A DNA stretch of 64,000 nt from Rhodanobacter_A agri (GCF_044904705.1 NZ_JADIKL010000005.1:62001-126000); one strand, 5' to 3'. Shown: positions 12,022 to 20,827, counted from the stretch's first letter. The notes: generated by a model from the sequence alone, not told the origin. Made by a program: numbers and translations.

Positions 12022-12399
12022 TCAGCGCGTGTTGTGGCCGATGTGCCACAGCACGCCGCTGGGGTCGATCAGGTGGAAGTCGCGCATGCCCCATTCGCGG
12101 TCGCCGGGCTCGCCCATGCGCACGCCGTGCGCGGCATACCTGCCCACGATGTCCTGTCCGGTCAGCCGCCGGTGCCAGGCGTCTGCGTCGTCCACCAGCA
12201 GGTGCATCATGAAATTGTCGGCGTGTACCTGCTGGTAGAAATCCTGCAGCAGGAAGCTGCATTCGCCGAGCGCGAAGTAGGCAATGCCTTTGAACTCCGA
12301 TTTCTCCACGAAGCCGACATCGACGTAGAAACGCCGCGAGGTTTCGTAGTCGCGGGCAGGGACGAAGGCCTTGATTTCGATGGCGCCGAGTCCGGTCAT
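12022..12399 (-). CDS. VOC/glyoxalase-fold protein
   Basis: A 125-residue protein of the vicinal-oxygen-chelate fold (glyoxalase/bleomycin-resistance superfamily). From the start at 12399 it begins MTGLGAIEIKAFVPARDYET, then RRFYVDVGF, FALGECSFLLQDFY, LLVDDADAWHRRL and FHLIDPSGVLWHIGHN, which is the double beta-alpha-beta layout of the fold. A metal centre cannot be assigned with confidence. A longer frame upstream would add 19 residues without family character; GAGAA precedes the chosen ATG. It converges with purF and diverges from the DUF455 gene. Members are enzymes or ligand-binding proteins of varied function; the role here is unknown. Confidence 0.8.
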   Translation of the reverse strand: MTGLGAIEIKAFVPARDYETSRRFYVDVGFVEKSEFKGIAYFALGECSFLLQDFYQQVHADNFMMHLLVDDADAWHRRLTGQDIVGRYAAHGVRMGEPGDREWGMRDFHLIDPSGVLWHIGHNTR

Positions 12400-12493
12400 G
12401 GTCGATTTCTCGCGAGGGCCGCGCAAGACTATGCACGCCGCGCATGACGGCGGCAATGCGGGCCGTCATCCGGCGGGCACTACACTGCGCACC

Positions 12494-13303
12494 ATGAGCA
12501 ATCTGCACCAAGCCGCCAGGCGCTGCCTCGACACCAGCGACCCCGCCGAGAAACTGCGCCTCACCCGCGAGACCTGGCAGGCACTGCTGGCCGGCGATTT
12601 GCGGCCGGACGATGCGGCACCGGCGCCGGAACCCATCGGCGCCCCCGGTCGTCCCGCCCGGCCGCGGCTGGTCAGCGGCCGCCAGGTACCGCAGCGCGGA
12701 CTGGGTAGCGCCGAGGGCCGCGCCGCGCTGGTGCACGCAGTCGCGCACATCGAATTCAACGCGATCAACCTCGCCTGGGATGCGGTGTACCGCTTCCGCG
12801 GCATGCCCGGCGACTACTACCGCGACTGGGCCAGTTGCGCGCACGACGAGGCGCGCCATTTCGCGCTGCTCAGCACGCGGCTGGCCGAACTGGATCATGC
12901 CTATGGCGACTTCGACGCCCACAACGGCCTGTGGGAAATGGCCGAGAAGACCGCGCACTCCGACACGGCGCGCATGGCCTTGGTGCCGCGTGTGCTGGAA
13001 GCGCGCGGACTGGACGTGACGCCGGGCATGATCGAGCGCCTGCGTCATGCCGGCGACGAACGCACCATCGCCGTGCTGGAAGTGATCCTGCGCGAGGAAG
13101 TGGCCCACGTGGCCGCTGGCACGCGCTGGTATCGCTGGTGCTGCGAACGCGATGGCATCGATCCCTTCGAGACCTTCTTCGACCTGTTGCGCGACTATCT
13201 GGGTGTCAGCCTGCGCGGCCCATTCAACCGGCCTGCACGGCTGGAGGCGGGGTTCGTCGAGGCCGAGCTGGACCGGCTTGCAACCTTGGCCGTCGCGGGT
13301 TGA
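12494..13303 (+). CDS. DUF455 ferritin-like protein
   Basis: A 269-residue protein of the DUF455 family, which has a ferritin-like four-helix fold related to the tRNA hydroxylase MiaE. Candidate metal ligands occur in the expected helix motifs: HAVAHIEFNAINLAWDAVY (Glu and His), CAHDEARHFALL (Glu-x-x-His) and REEVAHVAAGTRWY (Glu-x-x-His). The N-terminus is a short helical region with the segment EKLRLTRE seen in the family. It stands alone between the VOC gene and a gene-poor 228-base gap. It is probably a di-iron oxidase or oxygenase; the substrate is unknown. Confidence 0.85.
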   Translation: MSNLHQAARRCLDTSDPAEKLRLTRETWQALLAGDLRPDDAAPAPEPIGAPGRPARPRLVSGRQVPQRGLGSAEGRAALVHAVAHIEFNAINLAWDAVYRFRGMPGDYYRDWASCAHDEARHFALLSTRLAELDHAYGDFDAHNGLWEMAEKTAHSDTARMALVPRVLEARGLDVTPGMIERLRHAGDERTIAVLEVILREEVAHVAAGTRWYRWCCERDGIDPFETFFDLLRDYLGVSLRGPFNRPARLEAGFVEAELDRLATLAVAG

Positions 13304-13531
13304 AGCCAGCGATCCACGCACACTCGATCCTCATCTTGCTGAATGGTTGCCGGCGTCCGGTTTGACAGCGACATCCCGGCTCACGAGGATGGGGACGCGT
13401 CACCCAGACGACGCTCTCCGCGACGGCTCTCGCCGTTTCATCTCCGGCATTTTCCCGCGCTTCGGTCCGATCTATCCCCCTGACCGGCACGCTTGCCGTC
13501 GCGCTCGCAATCCGAACGAGGAGGAGACGAC
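13304..13531. other. Non-coding gap before the secreted DUF3887-like gene
   Basis: No gene is supported here. TTGACA at 13362-13367 matches a -35 hexamer, but the bases 17 downstream (GAGGAT) are a poor -10. It may hold the promoter of the secreted protein gene that follows. Confidence 0.3.
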
Positions 13532-14044
13532 ATGAAACAGGCCATTCCTTTCATTCTTCCGGCCATGTTGCTGGCCTATGGCAGCGTGCAGGCGCAGACA
13601 GCTCCTGCGCAGCAGGCCCCACAGCCGATACAGCAGCAAACGCCGCAGCCGCCTCCACAACCGGCAGCGCAGCCTTCGCAGCAGGCAGCGCAGCCGACGC
13701 CGGCTTCGCCCGAGCAGGCGGCGACGTGCGGCGGCGTGGTGAACAAGACGGTGACCGCGATGAGCAAGGGTGATTTCAACGGCGCGACGCAGTCGTTCGA
13801 TCCCAATGGGAAGCCGTCCAGCGACAAGCTGCAGCAAGCCTGGGATGCGCTGACCAAGCAGTACGGCAACGCCAAGTCGATCGGCGATACAAAGAAGGGA
13901 CAGGCGGTGCAGGGCTATACCGTCGTGCTGGTGCCGATGCAGTTCGACAAGGGGCAGGTTGGTGCGGAGGCCGCCTGCGGCATGAACGGGCAGCTGGTGA
14001 TGCTGCGTTTCGGCCTGATGCCGAATGCCTCCTCCAAGTCCTGA
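13532..14044 (+). CDS. Secreted DUF3887-like protein with Gln/Pro/Ala-rich linker
   Basis: A 170-residue exported protein. The start at 13532 follows a strong GGAGGAG ribosome site and gives a Sec signal peptide (MKQAIPFILPAMLLAYGSVQ, cleavage after AQA near 24). A low-complexity linker of Gln, Pro and Ala runs to about residue 65. The C-terminal domain (VVNKTVTAMSKGDFNGATQS, then LQQAWDALTKQYG and QGYTVVLVPMQFDKG) resembles the DUF3887 fold found in secreted or lipoprotein contexts, with one Cys in each half (ATCGG and EAACG) that could form a disulphide. The gene is monocistronic with its own terminator. The function is unknown. Confidence 0.78.
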   Translation: MKQAIPFILPAMLLAYGSVQAQTAPAQQAPQPIQQQTPQPPPQPAAQPSQQAAQPTPASPEQAATCGGVVNKTVTAMSKGDFNGATQSFDPNGKPSSDKLQQAWDALTKQYGNAKSIGDTKKGQAVQGYTVVLVPMQFDKGQVGAEAACGMNGQLVMLRFGLMPNASSKS

Positions 14045-14075
14045 CGCCGGCAGCGCGAAGCGTCCCGGAAACAAG

Positions 14076-14100
14076 AAAGCCGCCCTGGAGGGCGGCTTTT
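14076..14100 (+). terminator. Intrinsic terminator
   Basis: GCCGCCC and GGGCGGC form a seven-pair stem with loop TGGA, followed by TTTT and preceded by AAA, which extends the stem. It ends the DUF3887-like gene and, being symmetric, can also stop transcripts coming from the tRNA-Pro gene on the other strand. Confidence 0.9.
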
Positions 14101-14135
14101 CCGTTCCTGACACCAGCGGATTCAGGCGTTTGAAC

Positions 14136-14212
14136 TGGTCGGGGAGACAGGATTTGAACCTGCGACTTCTACGTCCCGAACGTAGCGCTCTACCAGGCTG
14201 AGCTACACCCCG
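14136..14212 (-). tRNA. tRNA-Pro(CGG)
   Basis: Read on the minus strand, the 77-base gene folds as a full cloverleaf with encoded CCA end. The anticodon loop is TTCGGGA, giving anticodon CGG (proline), flanked by CTACG/CGTAG. The T-arm is GCAGG-TTCAAAT-CCTGT. In the acceptor stem position 6 (U) faces U at 67, an unusual U-U mismatch in an otherwise paired CGGGG stem. Confidence 0.97.
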
Positions 14213-14384
14213 TGGGAGCCGCGTATCTTAATGACGGTTGCGTGGCTTGGCAACAGGCTTGCGCATCTGGCGTGAAGCTTCGATGGCGGCTGCGGCCGGT
14301 GGATGGCCATCTGTTAATCTTGCAGGCTGCCGCCGCGCGGCGATTTCACCGGCCGCGTGTTCCTCCCCGTCCATAGAGGTTTCC

Positions 14385-15758
14385 ATGGCGCTTACCCAGG
14401 CCCGCACCATGCCCGGCGTGCTCGAGCTGCTGCCGCTCGACCAGGTCGCGTTCCAGCGCATGCTCGACACGATCCGCCGCAACTACGAGCGCTTCGGCTT
14501 CCTGCCGGTGGAGACGCCGGTGATCGAGTACGCCGACGTGCTGCTCACCAAGACCGGCGGCGAGACCGAGCGCCAGGTGTATTTCGTGCAATCGACCGGC
14601 TCGCTGGAGCAGGGCGAGAAGCCGGACCTGGCGCTGCGTTTCGACCTCACCGTGCCGCTGGCGCGCTACGTCGCCGAGCACGAGCGCGAGCTGAGCTTCC
14701 CGTTCCGCCGCTACCAGATGCAGAAGGTGTACCGCGGCGAGCGCGCCCAGCGCGGTCGCTTCCGCGAGTTCTACCAGTGCGACATCGACGTGATCGGCAA
14801 GGACAGCTTGTCGATCCGCTACGACGCCGAGCTGCCGGCGGTGATCTACAGCGTGTTCCGCGAGCTGGCGATCGGCCCGTTCACCATCCAGCTCAACAAC
14901 CGCAAGCTGATGCGGGGTTATTTCGAGAGCCTGGGCGTGGCCGACGCCGAGCAGCAGATGCTGGTGCTGCGCGAGGTGGACAAGCTGGACAAGCGCGGCG
15001 CCGATTACGTGCGCGACACGCTCACCGGCGAGGCCTTCGGCCTCTCGCCGGAGGTGGCGACGAAGATCCTCGCCTTCGTGCAGGTGCGTTCCACCTCGCT
15101 GCAGGATGCCTTCGACAAGCTCGATGCGCTGGGCGCCGGTCCCGAGGCGCTGGAGCAGGGCCGTGCCGAACTGAAGGAAGTGCTGGGGCTGATCCATGCG
15201 CTCGGCGTGCCGGAGACGCATTACGCGCTGAACCTGTCGATCGCGCGCGGCCTCGATTACTACACCGGCACCGTCTACGAGACCACGCTGAACGAGCACC
15301 CGCAGATCGGCTCGATCTGCTCGGGCGGCCGTTACGAAAACCTCGCCGGCCAATACACCAAGTCACACCTGCCCGGCGTGGGCATCTCGATCGGCCTGAG
15401 CCGCCTGTACTGGCAGCTGCGCGAAGCCGGCCTGGTGCATACCGCGCAAAGTACGGTGGATGTGCTGGTGACCCAGATGGACGAGGCGCAGCTGCCGACC
15501 TATCTCGCATTGGCCGGCGAACTGCGCGGCGCGGGCATCGCTACCGAAGTGGTGCTGGAAGCCGGCAAGCTGGGCAAGCAGTTCAAGTACGCCGACCGCG
15601 CCGGCATCCGCTTCGCCTTGGTGTTGGGCGAGGACGAGCTGGCCAAGGGCGTGGTCACGGTGAAGGATCTGCGCCGCGGCGACCAGTTCGAGGTGGCGCG
15701 TACCGAACTGGTCAAGACGCTGCGGGTGGAGCTGGAACAAGCCGCCGCGATGGGCTGA
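14385..15758 (+). CDS. hisS: Histidyl-tRNA synthetase
   Basis: A class II aminoacyl-tRNA synthetase of 457 residues that charges tRNA-His. The start at 14385, after AGAGG, gives MALTQARTMPGVLELLPLDQ. Motif 1 region (YERFGFLPVETPVIEY), motif 2 (FRRYQMQKVYRGERAQRGRF and FYQCDIDVIG), the HisA signature ARGLDYYTGTVYE and motif 3 (GVGISIGLSRLY) are visible. The C-terminal anticodon-binding domain occupies about 355-455. No hisZ paralogue is seen nearby. The ammonia-lyase-like gene starts 61 bases downstream and may be cotranscribed. Confidence 0.96.
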   Translation: MALTQARTMPGVLELLPLDQVAFQRMLDTIRRNYERFGFLPVETPVIEYADVLLTKTGGETERQVYFVQSTGSLEQGEKPDLALRFDLTVPLARYVAEHERELSFPFRRYQMQKVYRGERAQRGRFREFYQCDIDVIGKDSLSIRYDAELPAVIYSVFRELAIGPFTIQLNNRKLMRGYFESLGVADAEQQMLVLREVDKLDKRGADYVRDTLTGEAFGLSPEVATKILAFVQVRSTSLQDAFDKLDALGAGPEALEQGRAELKEVLGLIHALGVPETHYALNLSIARGLDYYTGTVYETTLNEHPQIGSICSGGRYENLAGQYTKSHLPGVGISIGLSRLYWQLREAGLVHTAQSTVDVLVTQMDEAQLPTYLALAGELRGAGIATEVVLEAGKLGKQFKYADRAGIRFALVLGEDELAKGVVTVKDLRRGDQFEVARTELVKTLRVELEQAAAMG

Positions 15759-15819
15759 GGCCCGCGGCTGTCGCCGCCGCGCTGTGCGGCCGTCGTTGCA
15801 TGAACCTGTTGGAGCATTT

Positions 15820-17721
15820 GTGAGCGAAACCATTCTTCTCGACGGCAGCAGCCTGACCCGGGCGCAGCTGGTGGCGGTGGCCCGCGGCGGCGCGAGCGTC
15901 GCGCTGGACGCGAAGCAGTTGCAGCGCGTGCAGCGCGCGGCCGATTTCCTTGCCGACAAGGTCAACTGCGGCGAACCCACCTACGGCGTCACCACCGGTT
16001 TCGGCAGCAATGCCGACAAGCTGCTGGGTGCGCATCGCGTGCGCGACGAACTGCCGGGCAGCCGCGCCGAGGCGCCGGAGGGCACGCTGCTGGAAGAGCT
16101 GCAGCACAACCTCATCACCACCCACGCCGTGTGTGTGGGCAAGCCGTTCGGCGCCGACGTGGTGCGCGCGATGCTGGTCATCCGCATCAACACCTTGATG
16201 CGCGGGCATTCCGGCATCCGCGTGCAGACGCTGGAAGCGCTGACCGCGATGCTCAACGCCGGCGTGGTGCCGGTGGTGCCGGAGAAGGGCTCGGTGGGCG
16301 CCAGCGGCGACCTCGCGCCGCTTTCGCACCTGGCCATCGTGTTGCTCGGCGGCGGCGAAGCGTTCTACCGGGGCGAACGCCTGCCAGGCGCCGAGGCGCT
16401 GAAGCGTGCGGGCCTCGCGCCGGTGCGCCTGTCGTTCAAGGAGGGTCTGGCGCTCAACAATGGCACGGCGCAGATGCTGGCCACCGGCGCGCTGGCCTTG
16501 CATGATCTCGAAGGCATGCTCGACGCCGCCGACCTCGCCGCGGCGATGACCCTGGATGCCTTCGCCGGCCGCAGCGGCGCCTTGCGCCCCGAGGTGCATG
16601 CGCTGCGCCCGCATCCGGGCCAGACCGCGGTAGCCGCGCATGTGCGCGAGCTGCTGCAGGAATCCACCCTGGTCGACATCCCTTATCACCTGGTGCCGCA
16701 TTTCAAGCCGTGGACGACCGAGGCGTGGAGCGAGCCGGACGACCAGGCGCTCAGTTTCGACATCGGCTGGAACTGGGTGCCGGCCAATCAGCGCCACGGG
16801 CGCGAGGCGTTCTATGCGCGCTTCCTGCCGTTCAAGGGCGGCAAGAAGCATCAGCCACAGGATGCCTACTGCCTGCGTTGCATGCCGCAGGTGCACGGCG
16901 CGGTGCGCGACGCCTGGGCACAGGCTTGCCGCGTGTTCGACATCGAGTTGAACGCGGTCACCGACAATCCGCTGATCTTCCCCGATGCGGAAGGCGCGCA
17001 GTTCATCGAGGAACAGGTGATCTCCGCCGGCCACTTCCATGGCATGCCGCTGGCGCTGGCGATGAGCTACGTGAAGGCGGCGATCCCGGTGCTGGCTTCG
17101 ATCTCCGAGCGGCGCCTCAACAAGCTGGTCGACCCGGCCACCAACGACGGCCTGCCGGCCTTCCTCACCGGCAACGAGGACGGCACCGACTCCGGCTTCA
17201 TGATCGTGCAGTACACCGCCGCCGCGCTGGTCAATGACCTTGCCACCCGGGCGCATCCGGCCAGCGTGTACTCGGTGCCGACCAGCGCGAACGCCGAAGA
17301 TCACGTCTCGATGGGCGCCAACGAGGCGCGCCATGTGCTGGAGATGATGGAAGACCTGGGTCACGTGATCGCGCTGGAGCTGTACACCGCGGCACAGGCA
17401 CTGGATTACCGCCAGGAAATGTTGAACGCCGCGCGCCGTCTGGCGCAGCGCGGCGGCTGGCAGGCGCTGGCGGCGAAGGTGGCCAATGCGCCGCGCGAGG
17501 GCCAGCCGCATCACGAGCAGTTCGTCGCCGAAGTGCGTCAGCTGGCCGAGGCCTTGGCGGGCACCAGCGATTTCCACGCCGGAACCGACGTGCGCCGTGC
17601 CCACGCGGTGCTGCGCCAACACATCGACTTCCTGCATCGCGACCGCGCACTGGATGGCGACGTCCGCACCGTCTGCGAACTGCTGCGGCAAGGTGTCTTC
17701 CACCCCGCCCACGCCGCCTGA
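15820..17721 (+). CDS. Aromatic amino acid/histidine ammonia-lyase family, long variant
   Basis: A 633-residue MIO-dependent lyase; histidine ammonia-lyases are usually about 510. A GTG at 15820 follows TTGGAG at good spacing. Residues 161-163 (ASG in GSVGASGDLAPL) form the MIO cofactor. YGVTTGFG (55-62), THAVCVG (101-107; the His matches the substrate-binding His of HutH), NPLIFPD, GHFHGMPLA, DSGFMIVQ and SANAEDHVSMG are conserved. Extra segments relative to HutH are about 18 residues near 64-90, about 60 residues near 284-346 (FKPWTTEAWSEPDD, GWNWVPANQRHG) and about 25 near 550-585. No hutU, hutI or hutG lies nearby; the neighbours are hisS and DUF6165. The substrate is probably histidine or an aromatic amino acid but is unproven. 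Confidence 0.85.
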   Translation: MSETILLDGSSLTRAQLVAVARGGASVALDAKQLQRVQRAADFLADKVNCGEPTYGVTTGFGSNADKLLGAHRVRDELPGSRAEAPEGTLLEELQHNLITTHAVCVGKPFGADVVRAMLVIRINTLMRGHSGIRVQTLEALTAMLNAGVVPVVPEKGSVGASGDLAPLSHLAIVLLGGGEAFYRGERLPGAEALKRAGLAPVRLSFKEGLALNNGTAQMLATGALALHDLEGMLDAADLAAAMTLDAFAGRSGALRPEVHALRPHPGQTAVAAHVRELLQESTLVDIPYHLVPHFKPWTTEAWSEPDDQALSFDIGWNWVPANQRHGREAFYARFLPFKGGKKHQPQDAYCLRCMPQVHGAVRDAWAQACRVFDIELNAVTDNPLIFPDAEGAQFIEEQVISAGHFHGMPLALAMSYVKAAIPVLASISERRLNKLVDPATNDGLPAFLTGNEDGTDSGFMIVQYTAAALVNDLATRAHPASVYSVPTSANAEDHVSMGANEARHVLEMMEDLGHVIALELYTAAQALDYRQEMLNAARRLAQRGGWQALAAKVANAPREGQPHHEQFVAEVRQLAEALAGTSDFHAGTDVRRAHAVLRQHIDFLHRDRALDGDVRTVCELLRQGVFHPAHAA

Positions 17722-17735
17722 ACTTGGAGTAAGAC

Positions 17736-18134
17736 ATGAGCCTGATCCAGACCCCGGTGTCCTACGGCGAGTTGATCGACAAGATCACCATCCTCGAAAT
17801 CAAGTCGCAGCGCATCGGCGACCCCGCCAAGCTGGCCAACGTGCGCACCGAACTCGACCTGCTCAACGCTACGTGGGCGGCGCATTCCGCTTCGAAGACC
17901 GACATCCGCGACGAGCGCGCGCGCCTGCTCGCAGTGAACGAAGCGCTGTGGGTGATCGAGGACGATATCCGCATCAAGGAAAAGGCGCAGGCCTTCGATG
18001 CCGAGTTCATCGAGCTGGCGCGTTCGGTGTATTTCAGGAACGACGAGCGCGCGGCGGTGAAGCGCGAGATCAACGTGAAGCTCGGCTCGCAGCTGGTCGA
18101 GGAAAAGTCCTACCAGGACTACCGCGCCGTCTGA
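17736..18134 (+). CDS. DUF6165 family protein
   Basis: A 132-residue cytoplasmic, mainly helical protein that I recognise as the DUF6165 type: SYGELIDKITILEIKSQRI near the start, LLAVNEALWVIEDDIRIKE in the middle and SVYFRNDERAAVKREIN near the end. High Glu, Arg and Lys content suggests coiled-coil packing. TTGGAG is placed well before the ATG. It follows the ammonia-lyase gene by 14 bases and faces the heptosyltransferase gene across a shared terminator. Relatives often sit beside glycosyltransferase genes; no biochemical role is known to me. Confidence 0.8.
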   Translation: MSLIQTPVSYGELIDKITILEIKSQRIGDPAKLANVRTELDLLNATWAAHSASKTDIRDERARLLAVNEALWVIEDDIRIKEKAQAFDAEFIELARSVYFRNDERAAVKREINVKLGSQLVEEKSYQDYRAV

Positions 18135-18141
18135 GGCTGAA

Positions 18142-18168
18142 CCCCTCTCCCGGAGGGAGAGGGGCTTT
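18142..18168. terminator. Bidirectional terminator between DUF6165 and GT9 genes
   Basis: CCCCTCTCCC and GGGAGAGGGG form a perfect ten-pair stem with loop GGA, followed by CTTTC. It lies between two convergent genes (stops at 18134 on plus and 18168 on minus), so it can serve both. Confidence 0.8.
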
Positions 18169-19211
18169 CAGATCAGGCCGAGGTGACTTGCGGCCGCCTC
18201 GAAACGTTCGACCACGTCCTCGACGCCGATCAAGTCCATCACGCCCGGCTTCTCGATCTTCGTGCCCCAGGCCAGTTCGCCGGCGGGCTTGCCGAGGAAA
18301 CGGCGCGCGGCTTCGTCGTACTTGTCCACGCACCAGCGGCGGTCGGAGTAGGGACCGGAACGGTTCGGGTTGCTCGCCGCATGCAGGCCAAGCACCTTGG
18401 TGCCTACGGCGTTGGCCATATGCATCGGGCCGGAGTCGGGCGTCAGCAGCAGTTGCGCGCGCGACAGCAGGGCCAGCAGCTTTTTCAGCGTGTCCTTGCC
18501 GGTGAGGTCGAGCGGCGCATGGCTGCATGTGGCCAGCACCGCATCGGCCATCGCGCGTTCGCTAGCCGAAGGGCCGCCCACCAGCGCCACGCGCCAGCCG
18601 CGCATCGTGGCGTGGTCCATCACGGCCGCATAGCGCTCCGGACGCCAGTTGCGCAGGGCATGGCTGGAGCTGGGACTCACCAGCAGGGTGGGGGTGTCGC
18701 CCGGCAGCTGCTCCGCGGCCCAGGCATGCGCCTCGTCGGGAATCGGGATGTCCCAGCGCACCCCGGTCTGCCTCAGCCCCAGCGGTTCGCAGAAACTGCC
18801 GATGGCGTCCAGGACGTGTTCGCCCGTGCGTGCGGGAATGCGCTCGTTGACCACCAGGCCGTGCAAGTCCTTCGCGCGCGCGGCGTCGTAGCCGATGCGC
18901 CGGTCCGCCTTGATGCCCAAGCTGAGCAGATTGGAGCGCAGCGCCACCTGCATCTGCAGTAATGCGTCGAAGCGGCGGCCGCGCAGCGCCGTCCATATGG
19001 CGCGCATGCCGGCCCGGCCGGCGGCCTTGTCGAAGGTGACGAATTCCACGCCGGGCAGGTCGCCCACCAACCTGCGTTCCAGCTTGCCCACGACCCAGGT
19101 CAGCTGCGTCTGCGGCCACGCCGCCTGCAGGGTGCGCAGCAGCGGCACCACGTGGGTGACGTCGCCGATGGCCGAGGTGCGCAGCAGGCAAATCGAGGCA
19201 GGAACGGACAT
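18168..19211 (-). CDS. Glycosyltransferase family 9 (heptosyltransferase-like)
   Basis: A 347-residue GT9 enzyme, the family of ADP-heptose:LPS heptosyltransferases WaaC and WaaF. From the start at 19211 it reads MSVPASICLLRTSAIGDVTH, with the family N-terminal RxSAIGD segment. The C-terminal Rossmann half carries LLVSPSSSHALRNWRPERYA, VALVGGPSASE, LLTPDSGPMHMANAVG and LGLHAASNPNRSGPY, which form the nucleotide-sugar site. It acts on the cytoplasmic face of the inner membrane in lipopolysaccharide core assembly. It is divergent from a KDO kinase-like gene, which supports a core role. WaaC and WaaF cannot be told apart from sequence alone. Confidence 0.88.
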   Translation of the reverse strand: MSVPASICLLRTSAIGDVTHVVPLLRTLQAAWPQTQLTWVVGKLERRLVGDLPGVEFVTFDKAAGRAGMRAIWTALRGRRFDALLQMQVALRSNLLSLGIKADRRIGYDAARAKDLHGLVVNERIPARTGEHVLDAIGSFCEPLGLRQTGVRWDIPIPDEAHAWAAEQLPGDTPTLLVSPSSSHALRNWRPERYAAVMDHATMRGWRVALVGGPSASERAMADAVLATCSHAPLDLTGKDTLKKLLALLSRAQLLLTPDSGPMHMANAVGTKVLGLHAASNPNRSGPYSDRRWCVDKYDEAARRFLGKPAGELAWGTKIEKPGVMDLIGVEDVVERFEAAASHLGLI

Positions 19212-19271
19212 GTAGAATCGCTGGAGGTAAACGGAAAGTGGACGGCAGTACCGATGCGGGAGCAGCTGCAG

Positions 19272-19979
19272 ATGGATGCCGATGGCGCGATTCTGTTCGA
19301 CGCCACGGTATCGCCACAAGTCGACGCCGACTGGTTCGTGCCGGAACGCTGGCGTGAGCGCGGCGCGCTGCGCTCGCAGGTGGGCGGCCGCGGCGGCGTG
19401 CAGCTGATAGCCACGCCGGCCGGCGAATGCGTGCTGCGGCACTATCGCCGCGGCGGCATGGTGGCGAAGCTGATGGGGGATCGCTACCTGTGGCGCGGCG
19501 CCGATGCCACGCGTTGCTTCGCCGAATTCCGCCTGCTGGCCGAAGTCGCGCGGCTGGGCCTGCCCGGGCCGGCACCGGTAGCGGCACGTTACCAGCGGCA
19601 TGGCCTGTTCTACCGTGCCGACCTGATCACCCGACGTATCGCGGATGTGCAGACGCTGGCTGAATGCCTTGCCGCCGGCAAGCTGGATGCGGATATGGCA
19701 CGCGAGACCGGTTCGCTGGTGGCGCGTTTCCATCGCGCCGGCATCTGGCATGCCGACCTCAACGCGCACAATGTGCTGGTGGCGTCCTCGGCGTTGTATC
19801 TGATCGACTTCGACCGCGGACGCTTGCGCGCACCCGCCGAAGGCTGGCGGTTGGCCAACCTTGAGCGGCTGCACCGTTCGCTGGTCAAGCTGGGTGCCGC
19901 CGCGCAGGGCGAGGCGACCTTCCGCGCGGCGATCTGGACACCTCTCCTCGACGCCTACGAGGCTACCTTCGGCGCATGA
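19272..19979 (+). CDS. kdkA: 3-deoxy-D-manno-octulosonic acid kinase-like
   Basis: A small kinase of 235 residues from ATG 19272 (after CGGGAG; ATG 19254 would add six residues) that phosphorylates KDO in the lipid A-core, as in Haemophilus and other single-KDO species. Evidence: RGGVQLIATPAGECVLRHYR (Gly-rich and Lys/Arg region), then YLWRGADATRCFAEFRLLAE, the catalytic loop WHADLNAHNVLV near residue 160 and LIDFDRGRLR near 180 as the metal-binding Asp. The KDO kinase/WaaP fold is a diverged protein kinase. It is divergent from the GT9 gene and overlaps the downstream metallo-hydrolase by four bases. Confidence 0.85.
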   Translation: MDADGAILFDATVSPQVDADWFVPERWRERGALRSQVGGRGGVQLIATPAGECVLRHYRRGGMVAKLMGDRYLWRGADATRCFAEFRLLAEVARLGLPGPAPVAARYQRHGLFYRADLITRRIADVQTLAECLAAGKLDADMARETGSLVARFHRAGIWHADLNAHNVLVASSALYLIDFDRGRLRAPAEGWRLANLERLHRSLVKLGAAAQGEATFRAAIWTPLLDAYEATFGA

Positions 19980-20737
19980 ACTGGCATCTGCATTTTCTCG
20001 GCACGGGCGCGGCGCACGCGGCAGGCGAACTGGGCTCCTCGGCAGTGGTGCTGGAACGCGACGGCGTGCCGGTACTGCTGGTCGATTGCGGTCCGGACAC
20101 ACTGGCCCGCTACCTCGATGTCTATGGCGCGCTGCCGCCGGCGCTCTACATCACCCATACCCACATGGACCACGTGGCCGGGCTGGAAGGCCTGTTCATC
20201 AAGCTGTGGTTTGACGAACACCTGCGTGGCACTACACGGCTGTTCACGCATGCGGCGCTGCTGCCCTGGCTGCAGGCGCGGGTGGCCGACTATCCCGGTG
20301 TGCTGGCCGAGGGTGGGGTGAATTTCTGGGAGGCGTTCCGGCTGGTGCCGTGCACGCGCGGCTTCTGGCTCGACGGTCTGTGGTTCGATGTGTTCGCCAC
20401 CCGCCACCACCGGCCCAACACCTCGTTCGGCATCGCGCTGCCAGGCAGTTTCGTCTACACCGGCGATACCCGCCCGATCCCCGAGACGCTGGCGCAGCAT
20501 GCCGGCGGAGACATGCTGGTGGCGCACGATTGCGGCCTGGTCGGCAACCCATCGCACACCGGCATCGACGACATCGAACGCGAATACGATGCAACGTTGC
20601 GCAAGCGCCTGCTGCTCTACCACTACGGCAGCGTGGCCGATGGCGCGGCGCTCGCGGCGCGCGGCTACCGCGTCGCCACGACCGGGCAGCGTGTCGCCCT
20701 CGGCGAGCCGTCGCCGCCGCACGCGGATGCCGGTTGA
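19976..20737 (+). CDS. Metallo-beta-lactamase-fold hydrolase
   Basis: A 253-residue MBL-fold protein. The metal motif THTHMDH at 60-66 supplies His61, His63, Asp65 and His66; HDCGLVG near 183 and HYGSV near 215 provide further ligands. The order of elements (MNWHLHFLGTGAA start, VDCGPDTL, ITHTHMDH, RHHRPNTSFG, YTGDTRP) is close to the RNase Z/PhnP group of small hydrolases, without a long exosite arm. ATGA overlap with the KDO kinase gene suggests translational coupling. The substrate is unknown; phosphodiester hydrolysis is the usual activity of this group. Confidence 0.85.
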   Translation: MNWHLHFLGTGAAHAAGELGSSAVVLERDGVPVLLVDCGPDTLARYLDVYGALPPALYITHTHMDHVAGLEGLFIKLWFDEHLRGTTRLFTHAALLPWLQARVADYPGVLAEGGVNFWEAFRLVPCTRGFWLDGLWFDVFATRHHRPNTSFGIALPGSFVYTGDTRPIPETLAQHAGGDMLVAHDCGLVGNPSHTGIDDIEREYDATLRKRLLLYHYGSVADGAALAARGYRVATTGQRVALGEPSPPHADAG

Positions 20738-20750
20738 ACCCCGGCATCCC

Positions 20751-20779
20751 TTGTCAGTCGCCACAGGGGTCGCTATCCT
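20751..20779 (+). promoter_or_regulatory. Probable promoter of tRNA-Ser
   Basis: TTGTCA (20751-20756) and TATCCT (20774-20779) are 17 bases apart, about 49 bases before the mature tRNA. Transcription may continue into the SRP RNA, for which no separate promoter is evident. Confidence 0.5.
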
Positions 20780-20827
20780 TTCGCCTCTTGACCGGAGCGG
20801 TTTGGCCGGCAGGAAGGTTTTGCGTGC

